From assembly GCA_028023455.1 (NCBI GenBank), contig JAQFVV010000499.1, forward strand, positions 396,653 through 460,652: a stretch of 64,000 bases of DNA, given 5' to 3'. The stretch comes from Epiperipatus broadwayi (lineage: Eukaryota; Onychophora; Udeonychophora; Euonychophora; Peripatidae). Position 1 is the stretch's first letter, and each line of letters opens with the position of its first letter. Position numbers and translations under genes: made by a program. A model generated the notes under the pieces. The model ran no database searches. It saw nothing but the letters and a program-made list of their open reading frames with translations, and was not told the origin of the DNA. Shown here one piece after another: positions 48,431-60,391 of this stretch.

Positions 48431-51400
48431 TCATAATGTATGAAAGTTCAAATTAATAACCAGAACTGAATGAAATGAAATAAAATAAATAAACAAAAAA
48501 CAACATCTGATTTAATTACTTTATAAATAAAAAGATGGACACTTGTTGAATTAACACAAATTTTATATGATAATTATTCCATATACATTGTAATAAATAA
48601 AAAGAGAGAGGCAAATCATAATATTATTAATATTAATATAGGTTAAGTTCAAGGTTCAAATGCACACATGCTACAATTGTAAGAATAATAATAAAGGTAA
48701 ACAATAAGCACTAATAAGGCAAATTCTATAACACAGCAAACTAAGAGGAAACTTCTCATGTTCTCTTTAAAATATAATATGGTCTTAATACTTAAAACAT
48801 ATGGAATAAAAATAGTTAGATAACTTTAAATCTTCTCACAACATATCCTCAACATACAACTACATCTTGTAATTATTATGATACACTTGTAATTATTATG
48901 ATAATCCTTACAAAATGATCTGATATAACATCAGACTTATCTTTACCATCTCCGTTTTGCACATTAGCTACTTCTGGAAATGATTTGTTCTTAAGTGAAA
49001 TATTACTTATCCAAATAATCTTATGCATAAATGATATCTCAGGGTTCATATGATCAATACTCTTATAATTTATACTTTTGTTCTCTTTAATTTTTAAAAA
49101 AATTAACAAAGAATTAGATCATAGAAACAACAATAGCAATAATACATACTCTACTCTTAAGAGAAGATCTCTTTAGATTACAATTTCAATTTAGATTAAA
49201 CATGCAAAACTCTTAATAAAAATAAAATACAAGGATGGCATTCATGATATCATGAGTAGAGAAGGGATTTTATGGTTACCCAAAATATCATACTAATAAA
49301 ATTTTATTTTAATATTTTCTAAAATAAAACAAATTAATCATGTTATCTTAAATTGATGATGAATAAAATCAAGTGATATTTGAATTAAAGCAAAATGATC
49401 TTGTAAAAAAAAATTGACTAAGTGTTATTATACCAAAGAGATGAATAATTTTAATTAAATAACCTTTCCTTTGATGCTTCCTTAACATGAGAACACAATT
49501 TAAACAAAATGAATTTTATGTCAAATACATGGTATTCAAGTATTCTCAATGTGTAATAATCAAATATAATTGTGCACTAAACATTAAAATTAGATTTCTG
49601 TAAGAATTTTATGTCAAATTCCTGATATTCATGTACTCTCAATGCATAATACGAAAATATAATTTTGCAGTAAACACTATATATAATTAGATTTCTATAA
49701 AAATGGAGATTTGAAATTAATAATAAAAGAACATTAATAACATTTATAGAATAAACATCAAGTAATATTACATTTATGGAACAAATATCAAGTTGTTTTA
49801 TAAATGGTTTATAGAATTTATTAAAATAAATTCTTTAGAACAAGATTAAAATAAAAAATATCAAGAAAATTAGGTTTTCCAAATTAAAAAATAATAATAA
49901 TGATAATTAGAGGCTAACAAATCTTTCTTTAGCTTTAATGAATATAATAAATTCTCACACGTACTCTTTACCTCCACTTACTCTTTATCTAACAATTATA
50001 CAGTCCATAGGTAAAAATATTTAATGCCTGAATTAAAAATTTTGGTGATAAAAGCTGAAGAAAATGTATAACATATACTAAAGTCACATAAACAATTAAA
50101 AATTTAAATATTAAACATTTGATCAGATTTAACATCATGAGGTGCAAAACAGGCATAACTACAAGACTTACACATCTAAAATAACAGTGAAATTAGCAAA
50201 AAGCATGATAAAGATAAGGATGAATTTCCAGAAGAAAGTCATGGACAAGAATTCCACATGGATTAAAAAAGTTTATGACTAGTATAATCCTCACTAAGGG
50301 ATAAGATATATGTAAAATAAGATGCTGGCATGAACTCAAGAAAGTGCCTACACATGAGGCAATAATGACTAGAACTTTGTCACTAATCAGAAAAATAAGA
50401 ATGAACTATCAGAAGATAGAACAACAATAGGGATTTGCCTTAGTAAAACATTGTATGCTTAAATATCATAAAATGAACAATAAATTCACTGATAAAATAT
50501 AATAAGCAATAAGAGAGTGAGTAAACTATTATCTCTTAATAATAATTCAGTGGAAAGATAATAAAATACAAGAGAGAGAGTCTATGGTACAATCTCTTTA
50601 AAACAGCAATAACTAAAATGATGAGTAAGATAAAAATAATGAGCAAACCTAAACATAGATGAATATAAATATAAAACTGTGGCATAATAATTAAATAATA
50701 ATGAATATACACCAGATTCTGTACCCTTTAAGCATTTTAAAACATATTCATAAAATAATTTCAGAATAGAGACAGACATAAGTTTTGAAAATATTAATAC
50801 TCTAATAATACTCTGAGAACCTATTATATTACATAGAAAATAATATCAAAATGCAAAAAATAAAATACATATTTCAAATATCAAATAAAATATATATTTC
50901 AAATACCAAAAAATATTCAAAATGAATAAATATACCCATTACCAAAATAAAGTCCTTCATCTTGATATTTCCTATCATTATAATTTCCTGCAGATTTTCT
51001 GGAATATTGTTGAATAGCACACAGTAGTTCACAATATGAAGAAACAAATATTTAAAGACATTAATACTATTAATAATATAGCTAGTCAGAATAAATAAAT
51101 ATAAAAAATACAATGAACATTGACTATATTTTATAACATATAGTAGGAATAAATGAATATTTATTTTACAGACACATAGTTTATCATTTATTAACAATTA
51201 TTATAAAGAGTGAATATGCTTGAAAAATGAAATATTGTACATTTCATAGTCTATTATAACAATAAGTTTGAACATTTACTCTAAAATACATCTGAAGAGC
51301 AATAATTTTCCCATACATAATTCATTAATGGATTTAATGATGAGCAAATATTCTGAAAAATAGGAATAATAAGTTTTAAGAAATGAATTTCAATAAACAC

Positions 51401-52926
51401 ATTTTATAATTTATTAACAATTATTCTTATGAAGTACAATAATTCTGGAAAAGAAGCATAATAAGTTGAAGAATAAATATTTAAATTTATATTTCTGGAG
51501 CAATTCTCAAACACATATATTTAATACATTGGAGTCAAATATACTGAGAAATATTCTTCATTCTTTAAATTTTAATGCACACATAATAAAATCATTTACA
51601 TTTTCATTTATAATATTGGTAATATCTGTCGTCAAAGGAAATAAATATCTGGTAAATGTTAATAATTAATAAATGAATTATATATTTTACCTTAAATATA
51701 GCGATCTTAATAATCAGGCATATTAACAAATTAAAAGTGTTTTGCTAAAGGTAGGCTGACTGATTTTCAGATATTAAAGTTAAATTATATTTTTCACTTA
51801 AATATATTTTTGTTAATAAAAGCACTTATTTCATTCATAAATTAATCAAATAATTTTCATGAATAAAATAATGCACAATAAAAGTCTTCAATTATCTAAT
51901 TATTTTCCATAGTAATAAATATAATTTTTAACTATTCATAGAATTATTTTTGTCATTTAACAGTTCTACAATTCTAGGCTAAAAGTTTTGATTTCATGAA
52001 AAATAAAACTACACCAGACAATAATGTATTTGGGTTATGAAAAAATATTTAGTTTCCTTTTATTATAAAAATTGCATAAAGTCCATAATAAAAATAAATA
52101 GAACATCTCTAATGTTAAAATGAAATATTTTAAAAGACTTTTCTAATATCCTAGTAGCTTTTCTAAATAATGATTTAAATATATCATAAGTGGAATTATT
52201 AGAGTCTGTATATAGCAAAGATAATACATGCCACTTTGCTTTATTGTTAAAGCATATTTAGAAGAAAATGATCCCATTTAAAAAACATTTATGATAAGTT
52301 TTCCTATAATGCAATACCTTGATAGGCTTTAAAGCACTGAGAAGTTCCATAGTTGCAGATAGCCTGGATATTATAACAATGCATTTTTTAAAATTTAAAA
52401 AAATAGTTAAAAGCAATTAAAATTTGATTAGACAAGTATGAAGATAAGGTTAGATATGTGTGGAGGTTTTCATTTCTCCCTTATATAATACAAATAATGT
52501 ACTAATTAAAATGGCACAAACTTTTCAATATCCACTTAAAAATTTCTAAAATTAAATAAATTTGCATAATTCTAAAACTTTTTAAAGACATTGTCTAGAC
52601 TGAAGGTCAAAACAAATAAGCGATTTAATTACATCATCTTTTATAAAATATTTAACAAAATGAAATATATTACAATATATAAAATATTACATTCTTTAAA
52701 CAGAATAAAATGTACATTGATTAATAAAAGATTACACCACAATATTTACTTCAAACATTTTTTTAAGTTCTCAGACTATTTTTATTATATCTTTTTAAAA
52801 TAAAGATATTTAAAATAACTTCAAGAATTAAATTTAATAGGGAGTTATTAAGTAATTAGTAACTTTCACATGTAAGCAGGCAAGCTCACATCCCACTATT
52901 TTTCCTTATTTAAAAATTTCTAGCTT
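48431..52926. other. AT-rich intergenic DNA, nothing recognised
   Basis: Highly A-rich on the plus strand with small local duplications. Open frames are short and low-complexity (lysine, asparagine, isoleucine, tyrosine). Confidence 0.55.
49511..49705 (+). repeat. Tandem duplication, two ~98-bp units
   Basis: Each unit reads AATTTTATGTCAAAT, then ...TATTCAAGTATTCTCAATG or its variant, then an ATATAATT...CACTAAACA-like block, and ends ATTAGATTTCT.TAA. Diverged by roughly a tenth or more. Confidence 0.65.
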
Positions 52927-52940
52927 AACTATAGGAATTA

Positions 52941-53030
52941 CATTGGTCTAGAGATCAGCGCGACTGCCTTGTAGGCAGTTGCCCGAGTTGTGGGTTTGTG
53001 TCCCGGCCGATGCTATAACACTTAAAAAAA
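52941..53030 (+). mobile_element. tRNA-derived SINE, copy 3, with perfect 14-bp target duplication
   Basis: The insertion is flanked by AACTATAGGAATTA at 52,927-52,940 and again at 53,031-53,044. The body is about 90 bp: CTAGAGATCAGCG, an anticodon-arm-like CTGCC-TTGTA-GGCAG with perfect stem pairing, GTTGTGGGTTTGTGTCCCGG, GATGCTATAACAC and an A-tail. It is shorter at the head than copies 1 and 2. The perfect duplication makes it the youngest-looking insertion of this family here. Confidence 0.9.
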
Positions 53031-53044
53031 AACTATAGGAATTA

Positions 53045-55021
53045 ATTATTGATTTTAAAATTTACATATCTCTTTAATCAAATGAATTATAAAATTATCT
53101 AATTAAACTATTTTTTCAATACAGTTAAAGTTAAATAATATACTTTATTAACAAATAACTTAAATATGCATGACCTAGTCCTAAAATTTAAAATCATTTT
53201 CCAAGTTCTTCTTTAATACTTAAATTTAATAAACTATAACAACTGGATTAAAATAATTTCAACTTCAATACTTAAAAATTAAATTTATTAGCACTGTAAG
53301 TCAGTAATAACATTATAATTAAAACATTTAAAAATTACAAAAGAATTATTTAGGAGATTTAGATATAAAAATACACTTAAAGATTATTTTTAAGTTATAG
53401 ATTAGTTACACATTTACTTAATTATTGTTTAGCAATAAACTTTATTTATTGGGAAAAATTAAACTATTATTTTTTTTTTAATATTATGTTTTCACACAAC
53501 TAGACCTTCAGCTTTAAGGCATCAGTTGAGGGTCACAATATATATATATATGATAAACAAAAATGCAAGTATAAAAAACTTGATAGGTGTTTTTGGTAGG
53601 ACGCCATCTGTGGATATATATATATATAAGGATCAAAAAAAATAAAACTAAAGTAAATAAGTTATAACTTTTTTTCTAAAAGAAATAGATAATGAGATTA
53701 TATGGACTCATTGCCCATAATATCATTTAAGAATATAATTTAAGCCTTTTATCTTATGGAATATTGATTTGATGTACATATATAACAATGCTCAAAATAA
53801 ACATAGAAAACTTCTAAAATACTTTAATAATTTACATAATTTAATAATCTTTAATTGAAAAAAAAGAAAGAAATAATTCATTTTCTTTGATTTAAAATAT
53901 ATATCAATAATTTTTTGTAATTCAATTGTCACTAATTTTCTTCTTTTCTGAGCAATATAATATCTGATAAAATAAAGCTAAATATTATTAAAAAACTACC
54001 TTTTCTGTGTGTATTTTCATTTTATCAGATATTAATAATTTATATAAAATTAATTTAAAAAACCCCCATATAATTTGCTTTGATTAAAATGAAGTATCTT
54101 AGATTCCTAAAATTAAATGAAAAAATAGAAAGCATCAAAATTAATTTATCAAACTTAATTAGTTAACTAAGCTAAAGAATTTGATGTCATTTTTGTTTTT
54201 GAAAGTTTTTGTTTGAAAATAGTGTAGAAATATATAAAAAATCGTGTAAGCTTGAAAATCGATCAATAACAGTAATATTTACTTGACAATACAGTTAACT
54301 TTAGAATTGAAGTTTGAATGCATCATGTAGTAACTATTAGTTAAAAAATATTTGAATTTGTTTGTTTTCTACCCTCATATGTAGCTGAAAAACATCACAT
54401 ATAAAATCTAATTTCTACTCTAAACTATATGCTGCATGAAAAGCCTACAGATAATTCTCTCTCAAGCATAAAGAATGCTGTTTAAAAACTAATAACATTG
54501 AAAATTAGTGAAAAATTTCAATACTTTTTGAGAACTATGCTCATTTAAAAGATAAAAAAATTAGGAAAATTTAAATTGTCAAGAATTTTATCATTTAAGT
54601 CACAATTAATAATACATCTCTAAAATATTTTCATGCAAAAAAAAATCTTTCAAACTTTAAATATTAAGGATTATGTATATATGCTGATTTGTATGCAAAG
54701 CCTAGTTTTATTTTGTTTATAATTTATTTATCGTATTTTTCTTTATATTTCTAATATTGATACTTACATTTTAAATAATACTTTAAAACATGTATTAACT
54801 TAAGATATTTACCTATTACACACTGAATTAGTATTACTTTAATCTAGCAATTAGAAATAGTATATACATAAAAAATATCTTAACTATATACTATTTGCAC
54901 AAATATATTTATCATCAAAACTGGGAATTAATAAAATCCAATGTGCTGTTCTTTCATATAAATTATAATAAATAATAAAATCATATGCAACAGCTAAATA
55001 TATATATATATCAATAATTAT
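53045..55021. other. AT-rich intergenic DNA with TA microsatellites
   Basis: TA runs near 53,540 and 53,612 flank a short mixed-composition stretch (53,495-53,612). On the minus strand CAACTGATGCCTTAAAGCTGA and GGTCTAGTTG there loosely resemble a hammerhead, but the core is broken. Nothing coding. Confidence 0.5.
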
Positions 55022-55035
55022 ACATAAACATTTTT

Positions 55036-56790
55036 CAACTCAACTCAAAAAAAAAATGTTTATGAAAATGATATAAGAAAGTATAACTGTGAAATAGCAA
55101 GAAAAGCTGTAGAAGAAAATAAAAGTCTCAAAAATGTTAAACAACATTTTAGTATTGGTAGAAAATTTATATCTGCAATAAGAAAAAAAGATGGAATTAT
55201 TACTAAAAAGAGAGATGACATCATGAAATTGGTAGAAGATTTTTATCAAGAATTATATAGTAATAAAGAACAAGTACCTCCTATATCTATTACATCTTCT
55301 GAATTGCCCAGAATTTTAAATGAAGAAGTGAGACATGCAATTAAGTGTATGAAGAAAGGAAAGGCTCCAGGAAATGATGGAATTATAATTGATATATTAA
55401 AAGAAACAGGTGAAGATATAGAAACAATTTTAGCAAAGTTATATACCAAATGTCTAAATAATAAAGATGTACCGGAAGATTGGAAGAATGCAGTAATAAT
55501 ATTAATATTTAAAAAAGGTGATAAAGAAGATATTAGAAAATACAGACCTATCAGTCTTTTATCAGTTTTATATAAAATTTTTACCAAGATAATTACAACT
55601 CGTCTACAGAGAACTTTGGATTTCCACCAACCAAGAGAACAAGCTGGATTTAAAAGTGGTTTTAGTACAATAGATCATATCCAGGTATTGAGAGAAGTCA
55701 TAGAAAGGACAAATGAATATGAGTTGTCATTATGTTTTGGATTTGTAGATTATGAAAAGGCATTCGATTCTATACACATTTCTTCAGTGATTAAAGCATT
55801 GGATCATCAAGGTATAGATCCAGGATATTGTCATATTTTAAAGAATATTTATAAAAATGCAACAGCAACAATTAGATTACATAATGATACTGGAAAAATC
55901 AACATTGAGAAAGGTGTAAGACAAGGTGACTCCATATCTCCAAAACTCTTTACAGCAGTGCTGCAAGAAGTATTTTGTGGATTAAAATGGGGAACTAAAG
56001 GAGTGAAAGTAAATGGAGAGTATTTAAGTCATTTAGATTTTGCAGATGATGTAGTTGTTTTTGCAAATAATGCTTCAGAGCTGCAGGAAATGTTGCAGGA
56101 GTTAGCAGATGAAAGTAGAAAAGTAGGACTAAAGATAAATGTTAAAAAGACTAAAGTAATGTTTAATCGATTTGCTCAAAATATGAAAATAAAGATTGAT
56201 TATGAAGAATTAGAAGAAGTTAACAGTTACAAATACCTTGGTCAGATTATTAATACAAATGGAAACATAATGGAGGAAATTAATCATAGAATTAAACTTG
56301 GTTGGAGTGCTTTTGGTAGAAATAACTTGATACTAAAAGGAAATATGCCTATGTGTTTGAAAAGGATGGTTTTTAACAAATGTGTTTTACCAGTTCTTAC
56401 TTATGGATCTGAGACTTCGACACTTATTAGAAGAGCGATACAGAGACTTCAGACCACTCAAATGAGTATGGAGAGATGTATGTTGGGAGTAAGAAGAAGA
56501 GATCGAAAACGCAATGTATGGGTAAGACAACAAACAGGTGTTACTGACTTTATTGAAAAAATTAAAAGATTGAAATGGAGTTGGGCTGGACATGGACAAT
56601 TGAAATTTTAAACTGGATTTCAAGAGATTGTAAAAGACCCAGAAAGAGACCACATGTGAGATGGATGGATGAAATAAGAAAAGGTGCAGGGGTGTTGTGG
56701 AGAAGAGAAGCTAAAGATCTGAGAAGATGGATTAAACTTGGAGACTTTCATCCTGCAGTGGATTGATAATGGTTGATGATGATGATGATG
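55036..56790 (+). mobile_element. RTE-type LINE (RTE-A), 5'-truncated, young
   Basis: The insertion is bounded by ACATAAACATTTTT at 55,022-55,035 and 56,791-56,804, a 14-bp target duplication. It is 5'-truncated (the endonuclease is missing) and ends in TGATGATGATGATGATGA. A short-tandem-repeat tail rather than poly-A is typical of RTE elements. The open frame inside is almost intact, so the copy is recent. The family is shared with the split copy at 2.87-9.95 kb. Confidence 0.9.
55052..56766 (+). pseudogene. RTE-A reverse transcriptase, one frameshift
   Basis: The frame is open from about 55,052; the first ATG is at 55,223 and 462 codons follow to 56,611. Motifs in order from that ATG: KAPGNDG (about residue 47), WKNAVIILIFKKGD, KYRPISLLSVLYKI, the motif A FVDYEKAFDSI with catalytic Asp, motif B GVRQGDSISPKLF, motif C FADDVVVFA with the catalytic Asp pair, GLKINVKKTKVMF, SYKYLGQII, and the RTE C-terminal block LTYGSET...QMSMERCMLG. 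The usual ending resumes in the +1 frame (KRPRKRPHVRWMDEIRKGAG ... RRW) to a stop at 56,766, so a single frameshift near 56,590-56,610 separates it from intact. It copies LINE RNA at the nicked target. The endonuclease domain is absent by 5' truncation. Confidence 0.9.
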
Positions 56791-56804
56791 ACATAAACAT
56801 TTTT

Positions 56805-57487
56805 TGGTACATGGTTTTGTGTCCTTTTCAAATGTTAATCATCTGTTTTAACATTAATCAATTATTGCAGATAGAACACAATCTAGTGTTCAATAATGGA
56901 AGTAAAATAACAGTAACAAAATAAAGCATCAGAAAAATAGAATAAAACCTTCACATAGAGATTCAATATAATTTCAAAAAATTGACTATATAAATAGTAC
57001 ATACATTATACAACTTTATATTATATATAATTTTCCCTTTACTTTTAATTAACCAGTTAACTAAATTTATTGAACTTTTGTAAATATTCATACAATTATT
57101 CAAGTTATGTTTAATATAATATGTTTCATATATTAGTTTTCTTTTTGGATCTTTAATGTAATTTAAAGATTTAATAATTTTTGTAGCTTTTATTTTATGT
57201 CCATATTTTATGTAATGAATGTTTGAAGCAGATTTATTATCTCACCTATAAACTGTATTCTTATGCTCTTTGTCTATTACCTCTAAAAGTTTCTCTGTAT
57301 GACTATAGTAAATCATATGGCAAAGATCATTAGTTAATTTTATATACAATTCATTTTTTGTATTTTACATAATCTCTTAATTTATAATTACCAATTAATT
57401 TAGCCAGACTTTTACAACAAAAATGAATGAAAAATTATATAATATAATACATATATATAGAAATAAAATACCCATTAATTAAAAACT
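56805..57487. other. AT-rich intergenic DNA, nothing recognised
   Basis: No coding frame or repeat partner seen. Confidence 0.55.
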
Positions 57488-57675
57488 ATTGTAACAATAA
57501 AAATAACAAATATAACAGCAATTAACTATTACACACAGTCTTTCAATCTGCAGAAGTTTTTTGAACTTAACAGCAGTTCAGGAGGGTTAAGAAATTAACT
57601 AACAATACTTTTACAGGCTGACTGTATATAATAGTTAATTACCATTATATTTATTCTTTTTATTGTTTTATATAC
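57488..57675. repeat. MITE-like element with ~50-bp inverted ends
   Basis: AGCAATTAACTATTACACAC and AGTC near 57,518-57,541 are matched inverted by GACTGTATATAATAGTTAAT near 57,620-57,640. The match extends outward through ATAACAAATATAAC / ATATTTATTCTTTTTATTG. The interior is about 75 bp (TTTGAACTTAACAGCAGTTC). Confidence 0.65.
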
Positions 57676-57732
57676 ATATAAAAAGTTACTTAAATAATAA
57701 GTATAATAATGCTTAAGGCTAAATGGGTTTGT

Positions 57733-57925
57733 AAGTAATCATTAAAAGCTAGTCAACACTTAGATAATTCCAGTGTCAATAACAATCAACAATTTCAAAC
57801 TGTTGTCAAGGTACTCTCCTTTTATTTTTTAAAAGTAGCTTTAACAATAGTTTGAAAATTTTGATTGTTATTGATATTGGGATTATCTAAGTGATGACTG
57901 GTTTTTAATGATATTTAAAGTTGTA
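57733..57925. repeat. ~190-bp hairpin MITE
   Basis: CATTAAAAGCTAGTCAACAC, TTAGATAATTCCA and CAATAACAATCAA, with AAACTGTTGTCAA, are matched inverted by the right arm (TAACAATAGTTTGAAA, TTGATTGTTATTGA, GATTATCTAAGTGATGACTG). A single-arm relative lies at 1,031-1,096. Confidence 0.75.
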
Positions 57926-58004
57926 CAATGTATGTATTTTTATTCAGTATATTATTACGTTATATTATAACACAGCAAATGTTCAATCACTTTTTCTTTT
58001 AAAA

Positions 58005-58520
58005 TATATATGTTCTACAAAAATATCAACAAATTAAAAATCCTTCTTTTTCTTTTCAAAAACTTTATTTTTAATATCAATACTGAACACACACACACAT
58101 ATATATATATATCATATTATTATTACTATTTGCGGGATATTCCATGTAGTGAAAAAGCTAAATGCTGACGTTTCAGTACAATATCAAGTACCTTCCTCAG
58201 AGCGTCCTCTTTCTCAAATCATAAGAATGCATATATATATATATAATACAAAACTCCAACATTTCAACTGTTTTTATCTTCATACAGTCATTTTCAAGGA
58301 TATCTCTCTCCCACTGCTATTTTTTTTTTTTTTATTAAGAAAGAATAATAAAAAATAGCAGTGGGAGAGAGATATCCTTGAAAATGACTGTATAAAGATA
58401 AAAACATTTGAAAAATTGGAGTTTTGTATTATATATATATATATGTGTGTGTGTTCAGTATTGATATTAAAAATAAAGTTTTTGAAAAGAAAAAGGATTT
58501 TTAATTTGTTGATATATTAT
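58005..58520. repeat. Hairpin with asymmetric insertion carrying a hammerhead
   Basis: The arms 58,005-58,110 plus 58,243-58,315 pair with 58,345-58,520 (AAAAATCCTT, CAAAAACTTTATTTTTAATA, GTCATTTTCAAGGATATCTC, CCCACTGCTA). The left arm contains about 130 extra bases (58,111-58,240) with no counterpart, landing between two TA microsatellite stretches. That extra piece holds the ribozyme at 58,164-58,203. Confidence 0.8.
58164..58203 (-). ncRNA. Hammerhead ribozyme, minimal type I, conserved core
   Basis: Minus strand: stem I GCT, core CTGAGGA (CUGANGA), stem II GGTAC-TTGATATT-GTACT (four Watson-Crick pairs plus one G-U), core GAAA, minimal stem III ACGT ending in the cleavage triplet GTC, stem I return AGC. 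All invariant positions are present. An extra A lies between the first core and stem II, as in the other families here. Cleavage would fall after the C complementary to 58,167. PLE-type minimal hammerheads often have such tiny stems III and are thought to act as dimers. Confidence 0.65.
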
Positions 58521-58719
58521 TATGTTATATAGTAAATTTTTTGAAGTTATACTGGATCTCTATATAAAGGTTTTATTCTATTTTCCCAATATTCATTATA
58601 TTATTTTATTTCCATTATAGAATACTAAATAGTGTTCAGTGTAATAATTGGTTAATAATAAGTAGTTAATTGATTAATAAGTATAATAATAATAAATGGT
58701 TAATAATAATAAGAAAAAC

Positions 58720-59590
58720 ACACATTAGATGCAGAAGTATGGACAGCAAAGGAGGCAATTCAAAGAGAAATGGGATGGTCAAGTTTTTATATGAGAGATG
58801 CAAAAAGTAAAATGAAAATGTTTGGTAGGTTGCAGTTTATGGATAATAAAAGAATAGCCAAAATAATATTTAATTGGGTTACAAATAAAGATGGGTGAGA
58901 AAAGTAATGCAGTATGCAAAAGAATTGGATAAAGAATTTATATCAGTATACTTGTACAAAAGGTGGGATGATTGGGTTAGGAGGATTGTTGAGTGTTATA
59001 GTGGTTAGGAATGGGATAAAAGAATAGATGCATTAATAAAGAATAGGGAGTTGGAGAGATGGAGAACTAGTATGGAGAGTAAAAACAGTTTAAATATATA
59101 TAAAAGTAAAGGCAACATTGGGTGCGAGTTAATTTATGATAATAGCAAGGAAAATAGTTTGTTGTTTAAGGCTCAAATGGGATCTTTAGCAACTAGAGAA
59201 TATACATGTAAATGATATAATATGGATGATTTAGTCTGCAAACTGTGTAAGGAAGGCATAGAAAATATTAGGCATCTGTTAATTGAATGTAAATGCTTAA
59301 AAGCAGAAAGGGTACAAATAATGAAGTTATGAAAGAATAAATATGAACAAAGTGATTATACAGAAAGTAGGTTATTGGTTTTTGTGCTGGGCTTTGGGAA
59401 ACGATAAGGAGGATTTAGATACAAAAGTCATAGAGTTGACAAAGATTATGTTGTGGAAATGGGATGGAGCAGATTATGGGAAAACTTAGGGTGGGGAATG
59501 GAAAGGTAAAATGGTTAACAAGTTCTCTGGGCATAGTTGCTGAGAGATTCCTTACTCCATTTAAGAAGAAGTCACAGTGCATCACATCAC
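58720..59590 (+). pseudogene. Non-LTR retrotransposon C-terminus with CCHC finger, decayed
   Basis: A broken plus-strand reading contains LDAEVWTAKEAIQREMGW, then KMFGRLQFMDNKRIAKIIF, then near 59,237-59,310 VCKLCKEGIENIRHLLIEC. The last is a C-x2-C-x8-H-x4-C finger followed by LKAER, the zinc-binding motif found after the RT in many LINE ORF2 proteins. Stops interrupt all parts and the RT itself is missing, so this is a 5'-truncated dead copy. It is not the RTE family seen at 55 kb, which lacks this finger. Its 3' end is probably near 59,590 (CACATCACATAAT). Confidence 0.65.
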
Positions 59591-59979
59591 ATAATATTAA
59601 AATAGATAATTAACATTTGAATTGGCCATAAAAGCATGTGCTGAAAAAGCTTTTTACGTATAATTATTATTAATATATTTGCTGTTTTATATGATTTTTA
59701 TTATTTATTATAATAAGTATATTTATATATAGTTATGACATAAACACTGTTATATAAACTACTATTGTTATAATTTTTTTTTTTATTAAATATTTTATTC
59801 CTAAAAATTTGGTGTAGCTCTTTTTTAAGTCAATATTATTTCAATGTAAGATATTAATTATGACACTATGATTGAATTATATTTTGATCTGTGACTTCAT
59901 AACTATTGCCATAGGTATTTATTTGCATATATTCATTCTCTATGGCAATCAATGCCATTTTAAATATTGTAAAATATTT
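59591..59979. other. AT-rich spacer, nothing recognised
   Basis: No coding frame or repeat partner seen. Confidence 0.5.
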
Positions 59980-60201
59980 GGTGAACAAACTTAAAGTCTT
60001 ACCATTACCAATTCACATAACAATATTATAAGCCAATAAACATCACATGACCACCACCTCTTATGCTTGTGTATAACTGTTGTTAAAACAGGCAAAACTC
60101 ATTAAATATATATATATTGCCACACATAGCAAGCTAGAATAATCAAAGGACACCAGAAGGCTTGTGCATAAAATCCCCATCTAGTGCCTACTCACCCAAT
60201 A

Positions 60202-60243
60202 TCCCCAGATTAGTTTCTGGCTTATGGTCTTTGTCAGTGAGGA
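60202..60243 (-). ncRNA. Hammerhead ribozyme copy A, mutated
   Basis: Minus strand: stem I TCCTCA, core CTGACAA (G8 changed to A), stem II region weakened to AGACCATAAGCC, GAAAC, TAATC (cleavage triplet ATC), stem I return TGGGGA. Stem I still pairs. The catalytic G8 change should inactivate it. Confidence 0.7.
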
Positions 60244-60351
60244 GCTTTGGATCTTAGAGCACTCTTAGCATCTAATGCAACCCTCCAGCAACAACCTTTT
60301 ATCTTCATTTAACTACAAAACTATGAGTCTTGAACTAAAAACACCCAAGCG

Positions 60352-60391
60352 CCTCACTGACGAAGGCCATAAGCCAGAAACTAGTCTGGGG
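60352..60391 (+). ncRNA. Hammerhead ribozyme copy B, intact core
   Basis: Stem I CCTCA pairs with TGGGG (60,387-60,391, one G-U). Core CTGACGA is at 60,357-60,363, stem II GGC-CATAA-GCC, core GAAA at 60,377-60,380, minimal palindromic stem III ACTAGT, cleavage after C at 60,386 (GTC). Single extra A residues flank stem II on both sides. All invariant nucleotides are present. Confidence 0.8.

Noticed and set aside
50874-51197. 107-codon open frame on the minus strand
   Set aside because: Low-complexity I/L/Y/N-rich reading of A/T-rich DNA; no domain, no neighbours, no splice or promoter support.
53495-53540. Possible hammerhead on the minus strand between TA microsatellites
   Set aside because: CTGATG is followed directly by CCTTAAAGC with A9 missing and GAAG in place of GAAA. 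Too many core changes to call.
55246-55587. 113-codon minus-strand frame
   Set aside because: Antisense shadow of the RTE reverse transcriptase.
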